NCBI GenBank assembly: GCA_015680685.1
Contig: MNCI01003660.1
Span: 1,319,449 to 1,383,448 of the forward strand
Length of the DNA: 64,000 bases
Source: Gnetum montanum
Lineage: Eukaryota; Streptophyta; Gnetopsida; Gnetales; Gnetaceae
Direction: 5' to 3'
Shown here: one piece after another, positions 12,474-23,873 of the stretch
Layout: every line of letters starts with the position of its first letter
Numbering within the stretch: the stretch's first letter is position 1
Notes under the pieces: generated by a model
What the model was told of the DNA's origin: nothing
What the model saw: the letters and a program-made list of their open reading frames with translations, nothing else
The model's database searches: none
Made by a program: the position numbers and the translations under genes

Positions 12474-13234
12474 TGATGAGTGGCGAGGTACCCCTACACT
12501 CAACCATACGAATACGAGTGTAGCACACGTGATCTAGTCGAACTTTGTAGACTAAGTGCCTACACGCCTCATGGAACACTTAAGGTTAATTATTAATTTT
12601 CTTCCCAGGCTTACTTGTAATTGTCATGGTTATATGGTTAAGTAAGTCTAAGGTATATGATTTTTATGTCTTTTCGGTTTTATCTCCTATGCTGATAAGG
12701 TGAAGGGTGAAGAGACTAATTACCAACTTTAATTAACTAACTAAGTCTGAATTAACCTAGCATCAAAATCCGTTCCCACTTACCGTTCACACCTTGAACC
12801 AATGCAACCTTGATTACCAAATGCTAGTTGTTGCTGGGATCACCAAGCGTAATACATGTGCTGGAAGTGGTCGTACTAAGGCACTTAACTAGGAGAGAAG
12901 GGTTGAGAGAGATTTAATTACTAATAAAGCATTCAAATGATAAATAATAAATAACAGTAAATAAAATCCTATTTAGCCTATTCCATGCACTGCAAGGTTT
13001 ATCCAAGAAGTTCGTCTTTATTTTCGTACACAAACATGTGTTCAGGTACAATATTTTCTCGAATAAAGATCCGTTCACTTTGGAGCTCCTATTGTGGGCA
13101 CATGGAAAATATTCTATCTCTGGAGGGATCAAACTGCCAAAGTTTCACTATGGTCTAGGCCTAGAATGAAAAAAAAGGGAGAGCTGCCTCTTATTTATAG
13201 AATTGACGATGCACCGCGATATCGCGTCCCATCA
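12474..13234 (-). repeat. 5' LTR of copy B
   Basis: It starts TGATGGGACG at 13234 on the minus strand. U3 is very short: a single palindrome CGCGATATCGCG, then TATAAATA at 13199-13192. It aligns end to end with 6309-7103 apart from the 34-base U3 difference. Confidence 0.9.
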
Positions 13235-13239
13235 GAGCT

Positions 13240-13445
13240 CAATGTTTGAAATTCTTGAAAATAAAATATGAGAAGTAACCCTTATAAAAAATATCTTCTA
13301 TTAGTGTTTAACAATAAACTAATAGTAGAGGAATACACTACAACCTTTCGGAGGATCAAAAAGACTTAAGCACAAAAAGAAGGAAGCATTAAGTGGGTTC
13401 TTGCTCTTATCTATAGGGATGAAGATTACTTGAAGTGTGAAAGTG
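13240..13445 (+). pseudogene. gag of E1, last part after copy B
   Basis: Directly after the second GAGCT the frame continues CAA TGT (Q-C), giving the last cysteine of the zinc knuckle begun before 6309. The rest is a short, stop-filled basic tail (around 13350-13390) that runs into the LTR at 13446. No protease or RT is present. Confidence 0.6.
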
Positions 13446-14178
13446 TGTAACATTCTAGTGTTTAGAACCTAGAATCTATGCTTAGTTATTAATTTTCTTA
13501 TTCTTATTTTATTAGAATAATATTATATTTTAATATAATATGATATAATATTATACTATACCTTACTAGTGACTTATACTAGTATATCCTAAGATATCTT
13601 CTTTTCTTTTATGCTTGTTAAGAATAAAACCTAAGATCTCTTGGATTGAATAATATTTGCTATATGCTTATGGTTTGCATCTTGATGTTTGAATCATTAA
13701 CTCCTTAATTATATGTACTTTTATAAATTTTTATTTATTATTATTTTATTCTTTTATTTTTGAGTTTACTCTTTAATTATTACTACTAACTCTTGTTGAT
13801 CCTAAGATTGATAAATTAGAAGGATGGTGATGACTTATTGTTAGTAATTTACATTTATTTTATATTTTTATATTATTATAAGCTTTTTAAAATAATGTAA
13901 TTATATGATCTAAAGGAATTTTATGTATTTAATTTGGATTTATCCTAATTATTCTCTCACTTTATCCTAGGTATTAGGAACCCATTCTTGATAGTGTGGT
14001 CTAATTTTAATATCACTTAATGAAATGAACCCATGATCATAACTATTGATGCAACAATTAAATCCTTTTGTGAATACATATGATCCAACCTTGAAAATAT
14101 ATTATTATCCTAGAATTATCTAAATTATCATTTGTATCTATAAATACTTGAAATGACTAGCTCTCTTAGCATCAATTG

Positions 14179-14222
<44 letters not shown>

Positions 14223-15632
14223 CCTCCCTCCCTCCCTTACTAATGGCTTTGCATGATGGATCTCTTAGAGGTTTCTAGATCTAAACCTATTCTTACTCGG
14301 TGAGGCTTTGCTCACATTTGGTTTTTCCAACATAGAGAAAATGTTCCTTTCTATACAACTTTCCTTTCATAATTTTCTTTTTAAATCTACTTTTCATAAC
14401 TATTCTTCTCTTATGAATCTAACCTTTATTTGATGTTCTTGAAAATGCAATTGATCTTATTTTGTAATTTTCATCTTCTATTTCCATCTTTATTGTATTT
14501 TTGCATCATCGTATTTCTATGACACTAGCAATCATTGCAACACTAAATTTCACAACATAAGATCATAATAAAACTCCAGGTAATGATGAAAGTTGTAATG
14601 GAATTTCAACATGTTTTCTAGAGTGACTTGATATAAGAAATGTTTAATGAAAATGACAACATCTAAAAACTATAGTTAGTTAACAATTCAAACATATATG
14701 GATATCTTCAAAGTATTGGAGAGCTAGGAAAGAAACATTTAGAGTTTTGTTAACTAGCATGATGTATAGGAAGGCCACATGTATGAGAATGACTTTTGAG
14801 TCACAAAAGGTTGATCTTGGAGTTGGCCCCTCAACCTAGTAGCATGCAATTAATATCAGACATTAGCTAATAGTAAGAGACTAGGGATTTAGCATAACTA
14901 TAGGATTGATACTAGCCATAAATAAAACCTAAAATGTAACATTGATATTTGAAGGGATTTATAAAGGTGAGGTTCCAAACCAATAGGCCTTAATGGCTAT
15001 TTTAAAATAGTATTAACCTTATAGTTATTTTAACATCTAATGTTAAAAACCTCATAGGAATATCACAAGTACTCGCAAATCATAGGTAAATGGTAGATAT
15101 TAATAATTATTATTAATAATATCTATTAATAATTAAGCTAATGATGTTTGATTTTGGTTCTAATAGTGTTCTTTACAACATGAGCCTCATCTTCCAATTT
15201 TATTCTACAGAGCTTCAAGATGATTTCCAATCCTATGAATGTTTTATAACCCTTCTTACATGTGTTTCATGCAAACCAAGCAGGATAATTTTGGAAGTGA
15301 ATAAGAAGCAGTTGGAAGAAGTATTAATATTAAATAAAATACTATTAATTTATATATTTCATTTCATGTTTTAACCATCTAATGAATTTCTCTTTTGGCC
15401 ACCAATATGAATTTTCTATGATCTTTGATGTAATGTTGTAACTAGGTCTAAATGGCATAAATATACTAAATACGAATTTTCAAGTGGTTTCTAAGTTAAT
15501 TTAGTTATCTTATATGGTGTTTAAAGTATGTAAGTTCCTTAAGGATTTATTCAAAAATTATTTTTACTCTTCACCTACCCCATGGATGGTTAAATTTAAT
15601 TTCTTTCTATATATGATTTTGGGGATGTGACA
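13446..15632 (+). repeat. 3' LTR of E1
   Basis: It runs TGTAACATTC...ATGTGACA, 2187 bases. TATAAATA at 14139-14146 is a likely promoter; a CT/CCCT microsatellite follows in the presumed leader. It matches 3830-5194 (same strand) and the solo LTR 17805-20085 (other strand). Base 15633 onward is unrelated coding remnant of element F. Confidence 0.75.
14183..14236 (+). repeat. (CT)n then (CCCT)n microsatellite in LTR leader
   Basis: About 18 CT units followed by about five CCCT units, some 40 bases downstream of TATAAATA. The sister LTR of E1 has (AC)n at the same place and the solo LTR has neither. Confidence 0.95.
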
Positions 15633-16470
15633 AAGAAATTCTTCACAAATCTTCTATAGTAGCTTACTAGGCCTAAGACACTTCTAACTTCATTAATTAT
15701 GGTTAAAATGATCCAATCCTTAATTACTAATACCTTTGAAGGATCCACTAGTATACTCATTCATGACATCACATGAGTAAGAACCTAAATCTCTTTCTTC
15801 AAGCACACATAGAAGCATGTGCAAAAAGTTGTTGTTCCCTCCTAGTTTGTAGCATTATCCTCAAATGTTCTTTGTGTTCTTCTTCATCGTTAGAGTAGAT
15901 CAAAATGTTATCAATTAAGATAATAATAAATTGGTCCAACTAAGAAGATAGCACACTATTCATCAAATGCATAAAAACTATTAGGCATTAGTAAGTCTAA
16001 GGACATGATTAAGAACTCATAATATCCATACCTTATTCTAAAAGTTGTTTTAGGAACATCATCTTCTTTCATTCTAACTTGGTGGTATTTAGACTTCAAA
16101 TCTATCATAGAAAATACTCTATCTCTTCTCAACTAATAAACAAATTATTAATCCTTGGTAGAAGATACTAGTTTCTAATTATCACCTAATTCAACGACAT
16201 GTAGTTAATACATTACCTTAGACTATCATCCATGTTCTTAACAAAGATAATTGGAGCACCCTAAGGTGAAACACTAGATTAGATCAAATCCTTATCCATT
16301 AACTCTTGAATTTTCACCTTAAGTCTCACAAGTTCCATGTGACACATCCTATGATGTACCTTAGAAATTGATTGGATTCCAAGCTTGAGGGTGATCTCAA
16401 ACTTAATATTTCTATTATAAGGTAACCTAGGAAATTTCTTCTTAAATATATTTAAGAAATCCTTAATCAT
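15633..16470 (-). pseudogene. Reverse transcriptase of element F, C-terminal end missing
   Basis: The N-terminal finger region is readable for 63 codons (16470-16279): FPRLPYNRNIKFEI..., then ISKVHHRMCHMELVRLK and a QELMDKDLI end, the usual start of a Gypsy RT. Further on, in other frames, a palm segment near 15940-15890 reads FIIILIDNILIYS, in which the second catalytic aspartate has become asparagine. The last readable words (SYYR.F..NF-like, near 15670-15640) are those just before RNase H, and the frame is then cut by the E1 LTR. Confidence 0.7.
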
Positions 16471-17030
16471 TGGAGTCTGCTACACATCCTCCTTAATCAT
16501 ATCATGTACTAAAACCATATAACACTAGTGCTAATGTTTGTATAACTCCATAACTGTTACTAAGTTAAGTTTGATTTGACTCTTGCTAGCTTGGATTGTA
16601 ACATCTTTCCCACAATGAGATTGAAGGTTAAGGATCTTATTTCCATAATCCAAACATCCTTCATACTTAGACAACTCATTTATCCCAAGAATCACATAAT
16701 ACTCTCCAAGTTTTATCACTTTGAGGTCACTGCTCTACTAGGATCCCTAAATCTCCACTTTATTTCTAGGTAAAATTTCTTTAATCACCTTTCCAATGGA
16801 GTTATTTGATTATATCATGAAAGGATGATTTATAGGTGTATGCTTAAGTTGTAATTGACTCATGGCCCTAGGGTCCACAAAAAAATGACTAGCTCTAGGA
16901 TCAAATAACATCAAGAATGAGAAACCATAAATATTATTTATTGTGTCCATGATTGTGTTGCATTGTTCAATAATATATTGATCTATCAATGTATAAATCC
17001 TACCTTTGTGCCTTACATCTTTTTTCTAGT
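16471..17030 (-). pseudogene. Protease region of element F (badly decayed)
   Basis: This lies between gag and RT where the aspartic protease belongs. A 62-codon piece (16719-16531) reads YYVILGINELSKYEG-like and HCGKDVTIQ-like, matching the end of a Gypsy protease (the hydrophobic ILG motif). Upstream, near 16930-16860, a hydrophobic LLFDPRASHF-like stretch may be the active-site part. No intact catalytic motif can be shown. Assignment rests on position and short motifs. Confidence 0.5.
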
Positions 17031-17799
17031 CAGTCTTACTACCTTACGGTTTGAGTGCTAGGATCCTATTTGTTCTATTATCAAGTTTTTTATTCAAGTA
17101 CTTCCACTGCTTGTGTTCAAGTATGCTACATATCTAATAATTTGGACACTACTACTTGAGGTTTTTATTTCATTTACAAGTATAACATATATGATCATTA
17201 TGATTCTTCCTCTCTAGATAGATCTTTTCCTACTTATAACATCCATGCTTCGTTACTTCTTCTTGCTATCCAAACCCAAATTACTTTCTATCATCAAAGC
17301 CTAAATATAATCCAACACATAATAAGTCAATCCAAGTGAAACTAATGCTATACAAATGAGCTTAATTTTTTCAAAATAAAGTGATCCATCATCTCCTCTT
17401 CATTTGCATGAATGTGGAGGGTAAATTGCACTAGTTAGAGAAACTTGACATTATACTTCAAAGTACTAAGCTTGTGTTGTTCTCCATTGGACATATCCTT
17501 ATCCTTGACCCTCCTAAACTTCTTAGACACATATTCCTCCTTAAACAATTTCATAAAGTTAACCCAATCTACATCCATGTCTTCCTAACCTTTTGTTACT
17601 TGCTATTTTTCACCAACAGTTGGCTACACACTTAAGTTGATAGGAAACTAACCAAGGTTATTGCACTATGACATAATCCACAAGTTCAAAGCCTTCTTCT
17701 ATATATTTTAATTATTCTAACATTGCTACATAATCCTATACTACATTAAACTTTAATGGTTTTAAACATCTAAGTTTTTCCATAAGCTCTTGCCCAACA
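17031..17799 (-). pseudogene. gag of element F (broken)
   Basis: On the minus strand pieces of a Gypsy gag are visible: LMEKLRCLKPLKFN near 17780, then DVDWVNFMKLFKEEYVSKKFRR near 17575-17510 and LSTLKYNVKFL near 17460. These have the layout of the Retrotrans_gag core. Stops and frame changes are frequent. It is separated from its own leader by the solo LTR at 17805-20085. Confidence 0.55.
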
Positions 17800-17804
17800 G
17801 GTCT

Positions 17805-20085
17805 TATCAAACCTTGAATTTAACCGTTGATAAATTAATACAATTACTTAAGGATTATTATAAATAATATTAATACCTTAATAATTTTAAGAAATATTTT
17901 AACACTTATAAACCATAAAAGCATATAAATACTTAGAATCTTAATAACTTAGGATTTATTTAAAAATCCACCTCAACATATTAATGTCCACTTAGGCCTC
18001 ATTATAACATAGCTTAATAATTTAATATAAAATTCATATTTATGGCTCCAATTACAAATCCATTGAATATCCAAAAATTACATGAATTACAAAAAGAGAT
18101 AATCCATCCTCTAATGTTAATCCTTCTACTAGCTCCACCTAGATCAGCTTCAATTCTTCTTACTAAATCTACATGAAACACATGTAGCAAGTATTAGAAC
18201 ACCTTCATCATAGAGGAAATCATCTTGAAGATCCCAAGATCAAGTTGAGAGATGAGGCCTACACTGCATAACACACTATTATAACTAATATAAATTACAA
18301 TTAACTTAATCATTAATCAATTTGATGAACTTAATTGTTAATGTATTAGTTATCTATTAAATTGATACTTACATTACTAATGATATTTTGTGAGTTACAA
18401 CATCAAATGTAACATAACTACAAGGTTGATACTAACTTAAACTAGCCATCGAGGATCATTTGGTATAATATCTTATATATTTTGACCAACCCTCATATAA
18501 GGCCAAATGAACCATTGGATTACAAACCCTCATACATGGTAAAATAATTATTAGGCTATGTTATCACCAGTATCAACCCTATAGCTTCCCCAAGTTCTTA
18601 GCTACTTACTATCATCTAAGATTTCCTTACATGTGTTCTACATTAGTATGTAGACACAAGCCTCTAAATCAACTTCACCATAATAAGTCCATTCATGTAA
18701 CACACCACTACATTGATAGAATCCTCTAAATTAGTTTCATGGTAATTACCTACATGTTTCTACAATAGTAGCCTTTTTTGCAAACCTTGAAAATTGATAA
18801 ACACTAGAGGTTAGATTTCCTAGCTTTTCAACAATAGAAGCACACTCATACATGCCTAGAATGTTAGATAGCCACTACCATAAAATATTGTTATTGATAT
18901 TAGATATCATATGGATGTTTCCGCTCTAGAAAACATGCTAGAAATCCACCAAAGCTTTCATTTTGATCCCTAGATTCATGACACACCTAAAGACCACTAT
19001 CACTACTTCCTTTAGAAGTAGATGACACAAGTGAAAAAATATGTAAAGATGCAAAATAAAAAGTTATGAAAATAATAAATTATAGAATGATTCAACAAAA
19101 ATATGGATTAGATCAACAACATATGCAATATGATTAGATTACTAATGTAAACCATCATAAAAGGAAAGCAGATGTAAGAAGATAAGAATTGATGGAATCA
19201 AAAATATTTCCTCTAACTTAAGATATTAACAAAGCTTCACCAAGCAAGAACAAGTTCAAATCTAAAGATCTCTAAGAGATCCACCACACATAGCCACAAG
19301 AAAGAGAATGGAAGAGAGCAAAAAGCACAATTGATGCTAAGATAACTAACACTGCCAAGTATTTATAGCCACAAAAATAGGATTTTAATAATTTCAAGAA
19401 TAAAGAATTAATAATCATTTTCTAAAAATAGGTAACATGAATTTACAAAGGGTCACATGCTCAATTAAGAGGTTATAGTCACTAAGAAAATACTAGAAGA
19501 AACCCATATGTTCAAGAATAGGTTTCAAAATAAAATAAAAGAATAACTAGAATAAACCCAAAATATTCATTTAAAATGTATTTTTAACCAAATTTTCACT
19601 TTATTCCAAAATACTAAAATAAAATAAAATATGCAAAAATTTAAATAAAACATAAATAAATGGTAGAAATGGGCCACCCCAATCTTTCTAGCCTATCTAA
19701 CTTAGGAGCAATATAAGTAGTAAGATATTTAGAAAATAAAACCAAAGAGAATCATAATAATAATAAAATACCAATGTATTCAAAGCACATGATAACAAGG
19801 AGTCAAACATTCAAACCTCAAGATATACAAGAATATCATAGAGCATTATTTGAAAGGTCTCAACTCTAATTTAACAAACATAAAAGAAAAGATATTACAA
19901 TACACTAGCATAACTCACTAGTAATATACAGGTCTTAGCATAAGAAAATAATTAACAACCTAAGATCCTAGCATAACTCACTAGTAATATAAAGGTTTCA
20001 AAATATACTCTTGTGGTAATATAACTTAGCATAAGAAAATAATTAACAACCTAAGATCCTAGGTTTAAAGAACTAGGATGATACA
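17805..20085 (-). repeat. Solo LTR of the E family with target duplication
   Basis: A single LTR, minus orientation, 2281 bases, ending (plus-strand view) TATCAAA at the left and GATGATACA at the right, decayed from TGTCACA...TGTTACA. It is flanked by GGTCT at 17800-17804 and 20086-20090, so it is one insertion event followed by LTR-LTR recombination. It matches E1's LTRs through most of its length, for example rc of 17990-18230 against 4790-5050. TATTTATA at 19360-19367 is the minus-strand TATA box. The CT or AC run found in E1 is absent. Confidence 0.75.
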
Positions 20086-20301
20086 GGTCTTCTACCATCA
20101 TTGGTAGACTTATTATTATTTTAATGATCACTAACTACACTTGATAAGTTTGATTTCTCAAATAAGTGAACATTTCATGTACAAGTCATCTTACAAGACT
20201 TCCTTGTAGGATTGTTTAGGATTTACCTTATTTGAGGCCTTGACAACTCTTCTTAGAAGCATCATTACATCACAAATACAAAAATATTTATCCAAGCTTT
20301 A

Positions 20302-20315
20302 GCTATGATACCGAA
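20302..20315 (-). promoter_or_regulatory. Primer-binding site of element F (tRNA-iMet type)
   Basis: On the minus strand TTCGGTATCATAGC stands next to the LTR start at 20317. It differs from the usual TTGGTATCAGAGC type by an inserted or changed base and one G-to-T change. Confidence 0.6.
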
Positions 20316-20316
20316 T

Positions 20317-23087
20317 TGTAAGACCTGCTAATATAGGCTTAGGATTGAAAGTTATTACTTTGAAAATTAAATTACAAGATAATAAAAATTAATAAGATCA
20401 TTGTCCTCCTCATAGCCTTATCCCAACAAAATAGGATTGGTTATATGAGTTTTTTGATTTTTGATTTTTATTTTTGTCATTTATCTTTATGAATAGCTAG
20501 ATATTTATTTATTTGTAATTTCTTTAGATCCTCTTCAGTTGTTTTTTATCATGTCTTTTTTGGTCTTCCTTTGGATGGATGTCCTGTAATAGTAATGCAA
20601 CAACCATTTCTTATAGGATTGCTATGGATTTTTATTCCACATGTTCAAACCATCTAAAACATCATTTCTACAATTTATCTAAAATAGAAGTCAATCCAAA
20701 TCTTTCTCGAATGTCTATATTATGCAATTTATCTCTTATAGTAACATTCAACATCCAAGTATTTACATTTCTACTACTGTAACTTGTTATTGGTGCCTCT
20801 TTTTTACTACCCAACACTCAGCACGATATAAGATAGCAGGTCTAACTGCTATCTTATAAAATTTTTCCATTAGTTTTATTAGGATTTTTTTATAATATAA
20901 AACACTAGTATCTTGTCTCCATTTGGATCATCTTTCCTTATTCATATTTCTTATGTTTTTATCAATTTCATCATCTAATTAGAGCAATAAACCTAGGTAG
21001 CAAAATTGTTTGTTGTGAAGGACTTTCTAGTCATAAATTATCACTTTTATTATTTATGTAGGAATTATTTATTATTTACCAAATTGAATAAAATATTCCT
21101 GTAGTACTTATTTAATGTTTCTTAAATTTGGTATTGATGTTAGCTAGAATACCACCTCAGTTTTTTTCATTTATTAAAAGCCATAGACACATCCTCCTAT
21201 AAGCACCCTAAAGGCCATAAACATAAGGACTTCACTACTACAAATAGTGAAGGGTTGTAGAACATCTTTAGATTCCTTTGAAATCAACTAGCCACTTCCT
21301 CTATGCTATCTCTACTAGAACTAGAAAGACGCTTCTCGTGAAATAGCCCATACACAAGAATTACCATATAGAAAATAAAAAATGCTAGTAGAATTAATAT
21401 ACAAAAAAATTAATAACTAAAATGCTGAGAAAATGTAACTGATCATGTATTAGAGGTCAAAATAAAATCATGTTGAATTTATATTTCTCAAATAATAACT
21501 TCTAAAACAAAATATATTTTCGTTAGAAATTCTTCTTCTCTCTCTTCAATTTGACAAGTCAAAACTATGCTTTTGGTGTCAAAACTTAATGTCCAAAGCC
21601 AAAATAACTTAAACAATCCTTTCCTTCATCTATTCCCTATGTTTGCATTTCCACATAGTCCTCATAGAACATTATGACTTACATTGCAATCCCTGGTCCA
21701 AGCTGTGATAAAAGTCATGATGACCATATAACCACTAGAAAGCATCTTAATATCCATGCTGACATCATAAAAAGAATTTTCTTTTAGACATAAGTTTCCA
21801 AAGGAGAAATCAAGTTCAAAAAGTCTAAAACAAGCTAGAAACCCAAGGAGATTGACCTATAAAATTTGTATTAAAAACATGAAAATAAGCATTATAATAA
21901 ATTTTCCTACCTAGCTAGAAGTATTACAACCAGAAATCCTCATGTGGTTTACATCCCCTAAACAAACTCCAACCCTAAGTGAAGACAATAAGTTAATGAT
22001 CAATTCTAAATGATATTTAGAATGAAAACTTAAAAATAAAAATTCTTATGTAGATCTATAAGGATTGCACAAGCTTGATTAAGACTCCTCTCCTATTAGT
22101 AGGGTCTCCCTCTCTAGCTTTATCTTCTAGATGTCAATGAAGCAAATGAATGACCTTTAATGAAAGGTTTGTTTGGAATTTATACCCATAAGGACATGCT
22201 AGGATCTAGCTAATAGGTGATGTTAATGGTTGACTAAAAATCATAGAAAAATACATGTATCCGAAAACTAAAATTAAAAAAATAATTTCTATTTCAAAAA
22301 GGATCTATACCTAATGTTGGTCCCCCAAGAATCCCTAGGTATCATCTAGAAAATTTATATAAAAGCCATATGCCACCCAAAGTCTAAGGTTCAAATCCAG
22401 ATTTACTCACCTAGGAGGGTAGCACCCCATGCTACCACTCTAGAAAATAAAATATTTTAATCAAATACTAAACAATTATAAAAGGATGTCAAAATATATT
22501 AATGAACCACCCAATACTTGATACCTATTTAGCAAAAGCTCTAACAAGAGGATTAGTGCACATATGCTTAAGGTAAAATAATTAAAACTATAAAGTTCAT
22601 CTTATAAAACCAATTATAAGGCACATAGCTCAACCATGTAACTAAATCAAAGGTACAAATCACAAGCATGGCACACCAAGATACAAGGTATAAACACAAG
22701 ACATAGGCTAGCAAAACAACACATCAAGGGTTTATGCCACAAGACATACGAACTAAAAAGAATTATTTAGAAAGAGGGTATTACATGTCTCATCTATATA
22801 GAAATCCTATTCTTTTTTCCAAGCCTATCTCTTCTTGATCAACTATTATATCTTTGGTATGAAGCTCACCCCTTTCTCTATCCCTTCATTCATTTCATTT
22901 ATAGCCATCACTCCACCCCTCCAATCAAGCTATCTTTCTTCAAGTCCCAATTCTTGTTCTTTTTTCTATTTCCTTGACATCCCCTACAATTTTCCCTTCT
23001 CATTATTTTACTAGAAAGTATTTCATATCCACTACTTCCTCTCTTCCATTTATGTAACATGTAAAGGTTGACAATGTTTTTCCTTCT
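20317..23087 (-). repeat. 5' LTR of element F, carrying a LINE fragment
   Basis: The plus-strand left end is TGTAAGACCTGCTAATATAGG. A similar word, TGTAACAGCTCCTAATCTAGG, restarts at 23088, so another copy follows. The right edge is uncertain. Part of it (about 20450-21170) is a LINE insertion. A CATTTATAG word near 22900 may be a minus-strand TATA box. There are no genes. Confidence 0.5.
20450..21170 (-). mobile_element. RTE-type LINE fragment (RT C-terminal part)
   Basis: On the minus strand a decayed non-LTR reverse transcriptase tail can be read: near 21000-20890 a C-Y-L-G-L word, then DEIDKNIRN, SKWRQDTSVLYYKKIL, then KFYKIAVRPAILYRAECWVV (about 20880-20820) and further on a GHPSKGRP-like basic end near 20580. 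These are the ordered words of the C-terminal half of RTE-clade RT proteins common in plants. There are several stops and frame changes. The 3' end (left) has an A-rich AAAAATCAAAAATC tail near 20450-20470. The endonuclease and RT palm are absent, a typical 5'-truncated LINE copy. It interrupts LTR F. Confidence 0.75.
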
Positions 23088-23873
23088 TGTAACAGCTCCT
23101 AATCTAGGCTTAGGCTAGAAAGGTACTACTTAGAAAATTAGATTGTAACTAAAATTTATAGAAAAAATAGTAGGAATCCAAATGACAAACATAAAGGAGA
23201 ATAAAAATTAAAAAATATGTTAAATATAAAATTGCAATGCCAATATTCCCTTATTCACAAAACCTAACCTATTCACTAAATAATGATAATTTGTTATTCC
23301 TAATGTTCAAGCCAAAAATATATGTTAACTAAAATAATATTATAATAGCAAAACAAACAAGCCACTATCAATTCAAAAATAATGTCCAATAATTAAACAT
23401 TATATTAACATTACCAATTAGCAACTAAAATAAAATAACAAAGTAAATTGGGCTTGCATCAAAGTTAGGCAAGTACAAAGTATATACATGATAATCAAAG
23501 GACATACAAATTACAAAAATACTAGTTGAAACTAATAGCTTAGATATTATATAAAATTCCCAACTTAACAAACACTAGAAAAAACATAAATTTCAATCTA
23601 AGCATTAGCTTCTTTAGTCACTAATCATAAGAACCTATTTCATCTAGGAAGTAAAAACAAATACTCTCTTAAGTAGAAAAACCAATTTCATCTAGGAAGT
23701 AAAAACTTATTCTACAAGATTAAGTAAAAGAATAAATTACAAATACTCTCTTAAGGATTTTGGAATCAAGAATTAAGTAAGCTAGACAACCATGTATAGG
23801 GATTGCTACATCCACAAATATTAACACTAAACAATCAAACAAATATTAAGTAACCAAATAAATAATAGCATAT
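23088..23873. other. Second F-like LTR remnant
   Basis: It begins TGTAACAGCTCCTAATCTAGG, matching the start of the LTR at 20317 for about 100 bases, then continues as AT-rich DNA with no gene. A word repeated twice (ATTTCATCTAGGAAGTAAAAAC-like at 23637 and 23685) marks a local 48-base duplication. It is probably a truncated LTR. Confidence 0.4.

Larger units (their letters stand above)
6309..13234 (-). mobile_element. Copy B: complete non-autonomous Athila/Tat-like element
   Basis: A whole element on the minus strand with TGATG...CATCA ends, flanked by the 5-base target duplication GAGCT (6304-6308 and 13235-13239). In element order: 5' LTR 13234-12474, primer site 12472-12455, gag 12332-10053, protease 10052-9189, non-coding block, branch point/acceptor, a short frame, purine tract, 3' LTR 7103-6309. 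RT, RNase H and integrase are missing, lost at the same point as in copy C. The LTRs are 761 and 795 bases; the difference is 34 bases in the U3 repeat. It cannot make pol proteins and would need those of an A-like partner. It interrupts the zinc knuckle of E1 gag. Confidence 0.9.
3830..15632 (+). mobile_element. Element E1: short LTR-gag-LTR retrotransposon, split by copy B
   Basis: The order is truncated 5' LTR (to 5194), primer site, decayed gag, [copy B inserted 6309-13234], the last part of gag (13240-13445) and a full 3' LTR (13446-15632). Taking B out, the internal region is only about 1.3 kb and stops soon after the gag zinc knuckle, so there was no protease, RT or integrase. This is the design of gag-only non-autonomous elements. 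Its LTRs and the solo LTR at 17805-20085 are one family. Base 15633 onward is the RT of element F on the other strand, so E1 probably sits in F. E1's left edge is not resolved. Confidence 0.65.
15633..23087 (-). mobile_element. Element F: chromovirus-like Gypsy element, truncated
   Basis: On the minus strand the order is LTR (23087-20317), primer site (20315-20302), leader (20301-20086), [solo LTR of E family inserted 17805-20085], gag (17799-17031), protease (17030-16471), RT (16470-15633). RNase H and integrase are not seen; the body stops where the E1 LTR begins. The gag-PR-RT order and the RT wording fit Ty3/Gypsy chromoviruses. All frames are heavily broken. Confidence 0.65.

Noticed and set aside
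15141-15374. 77-codon frame in the E1 LTR
   Set aside because: It is within an LTR; the sister LTRs do not keep the frame.
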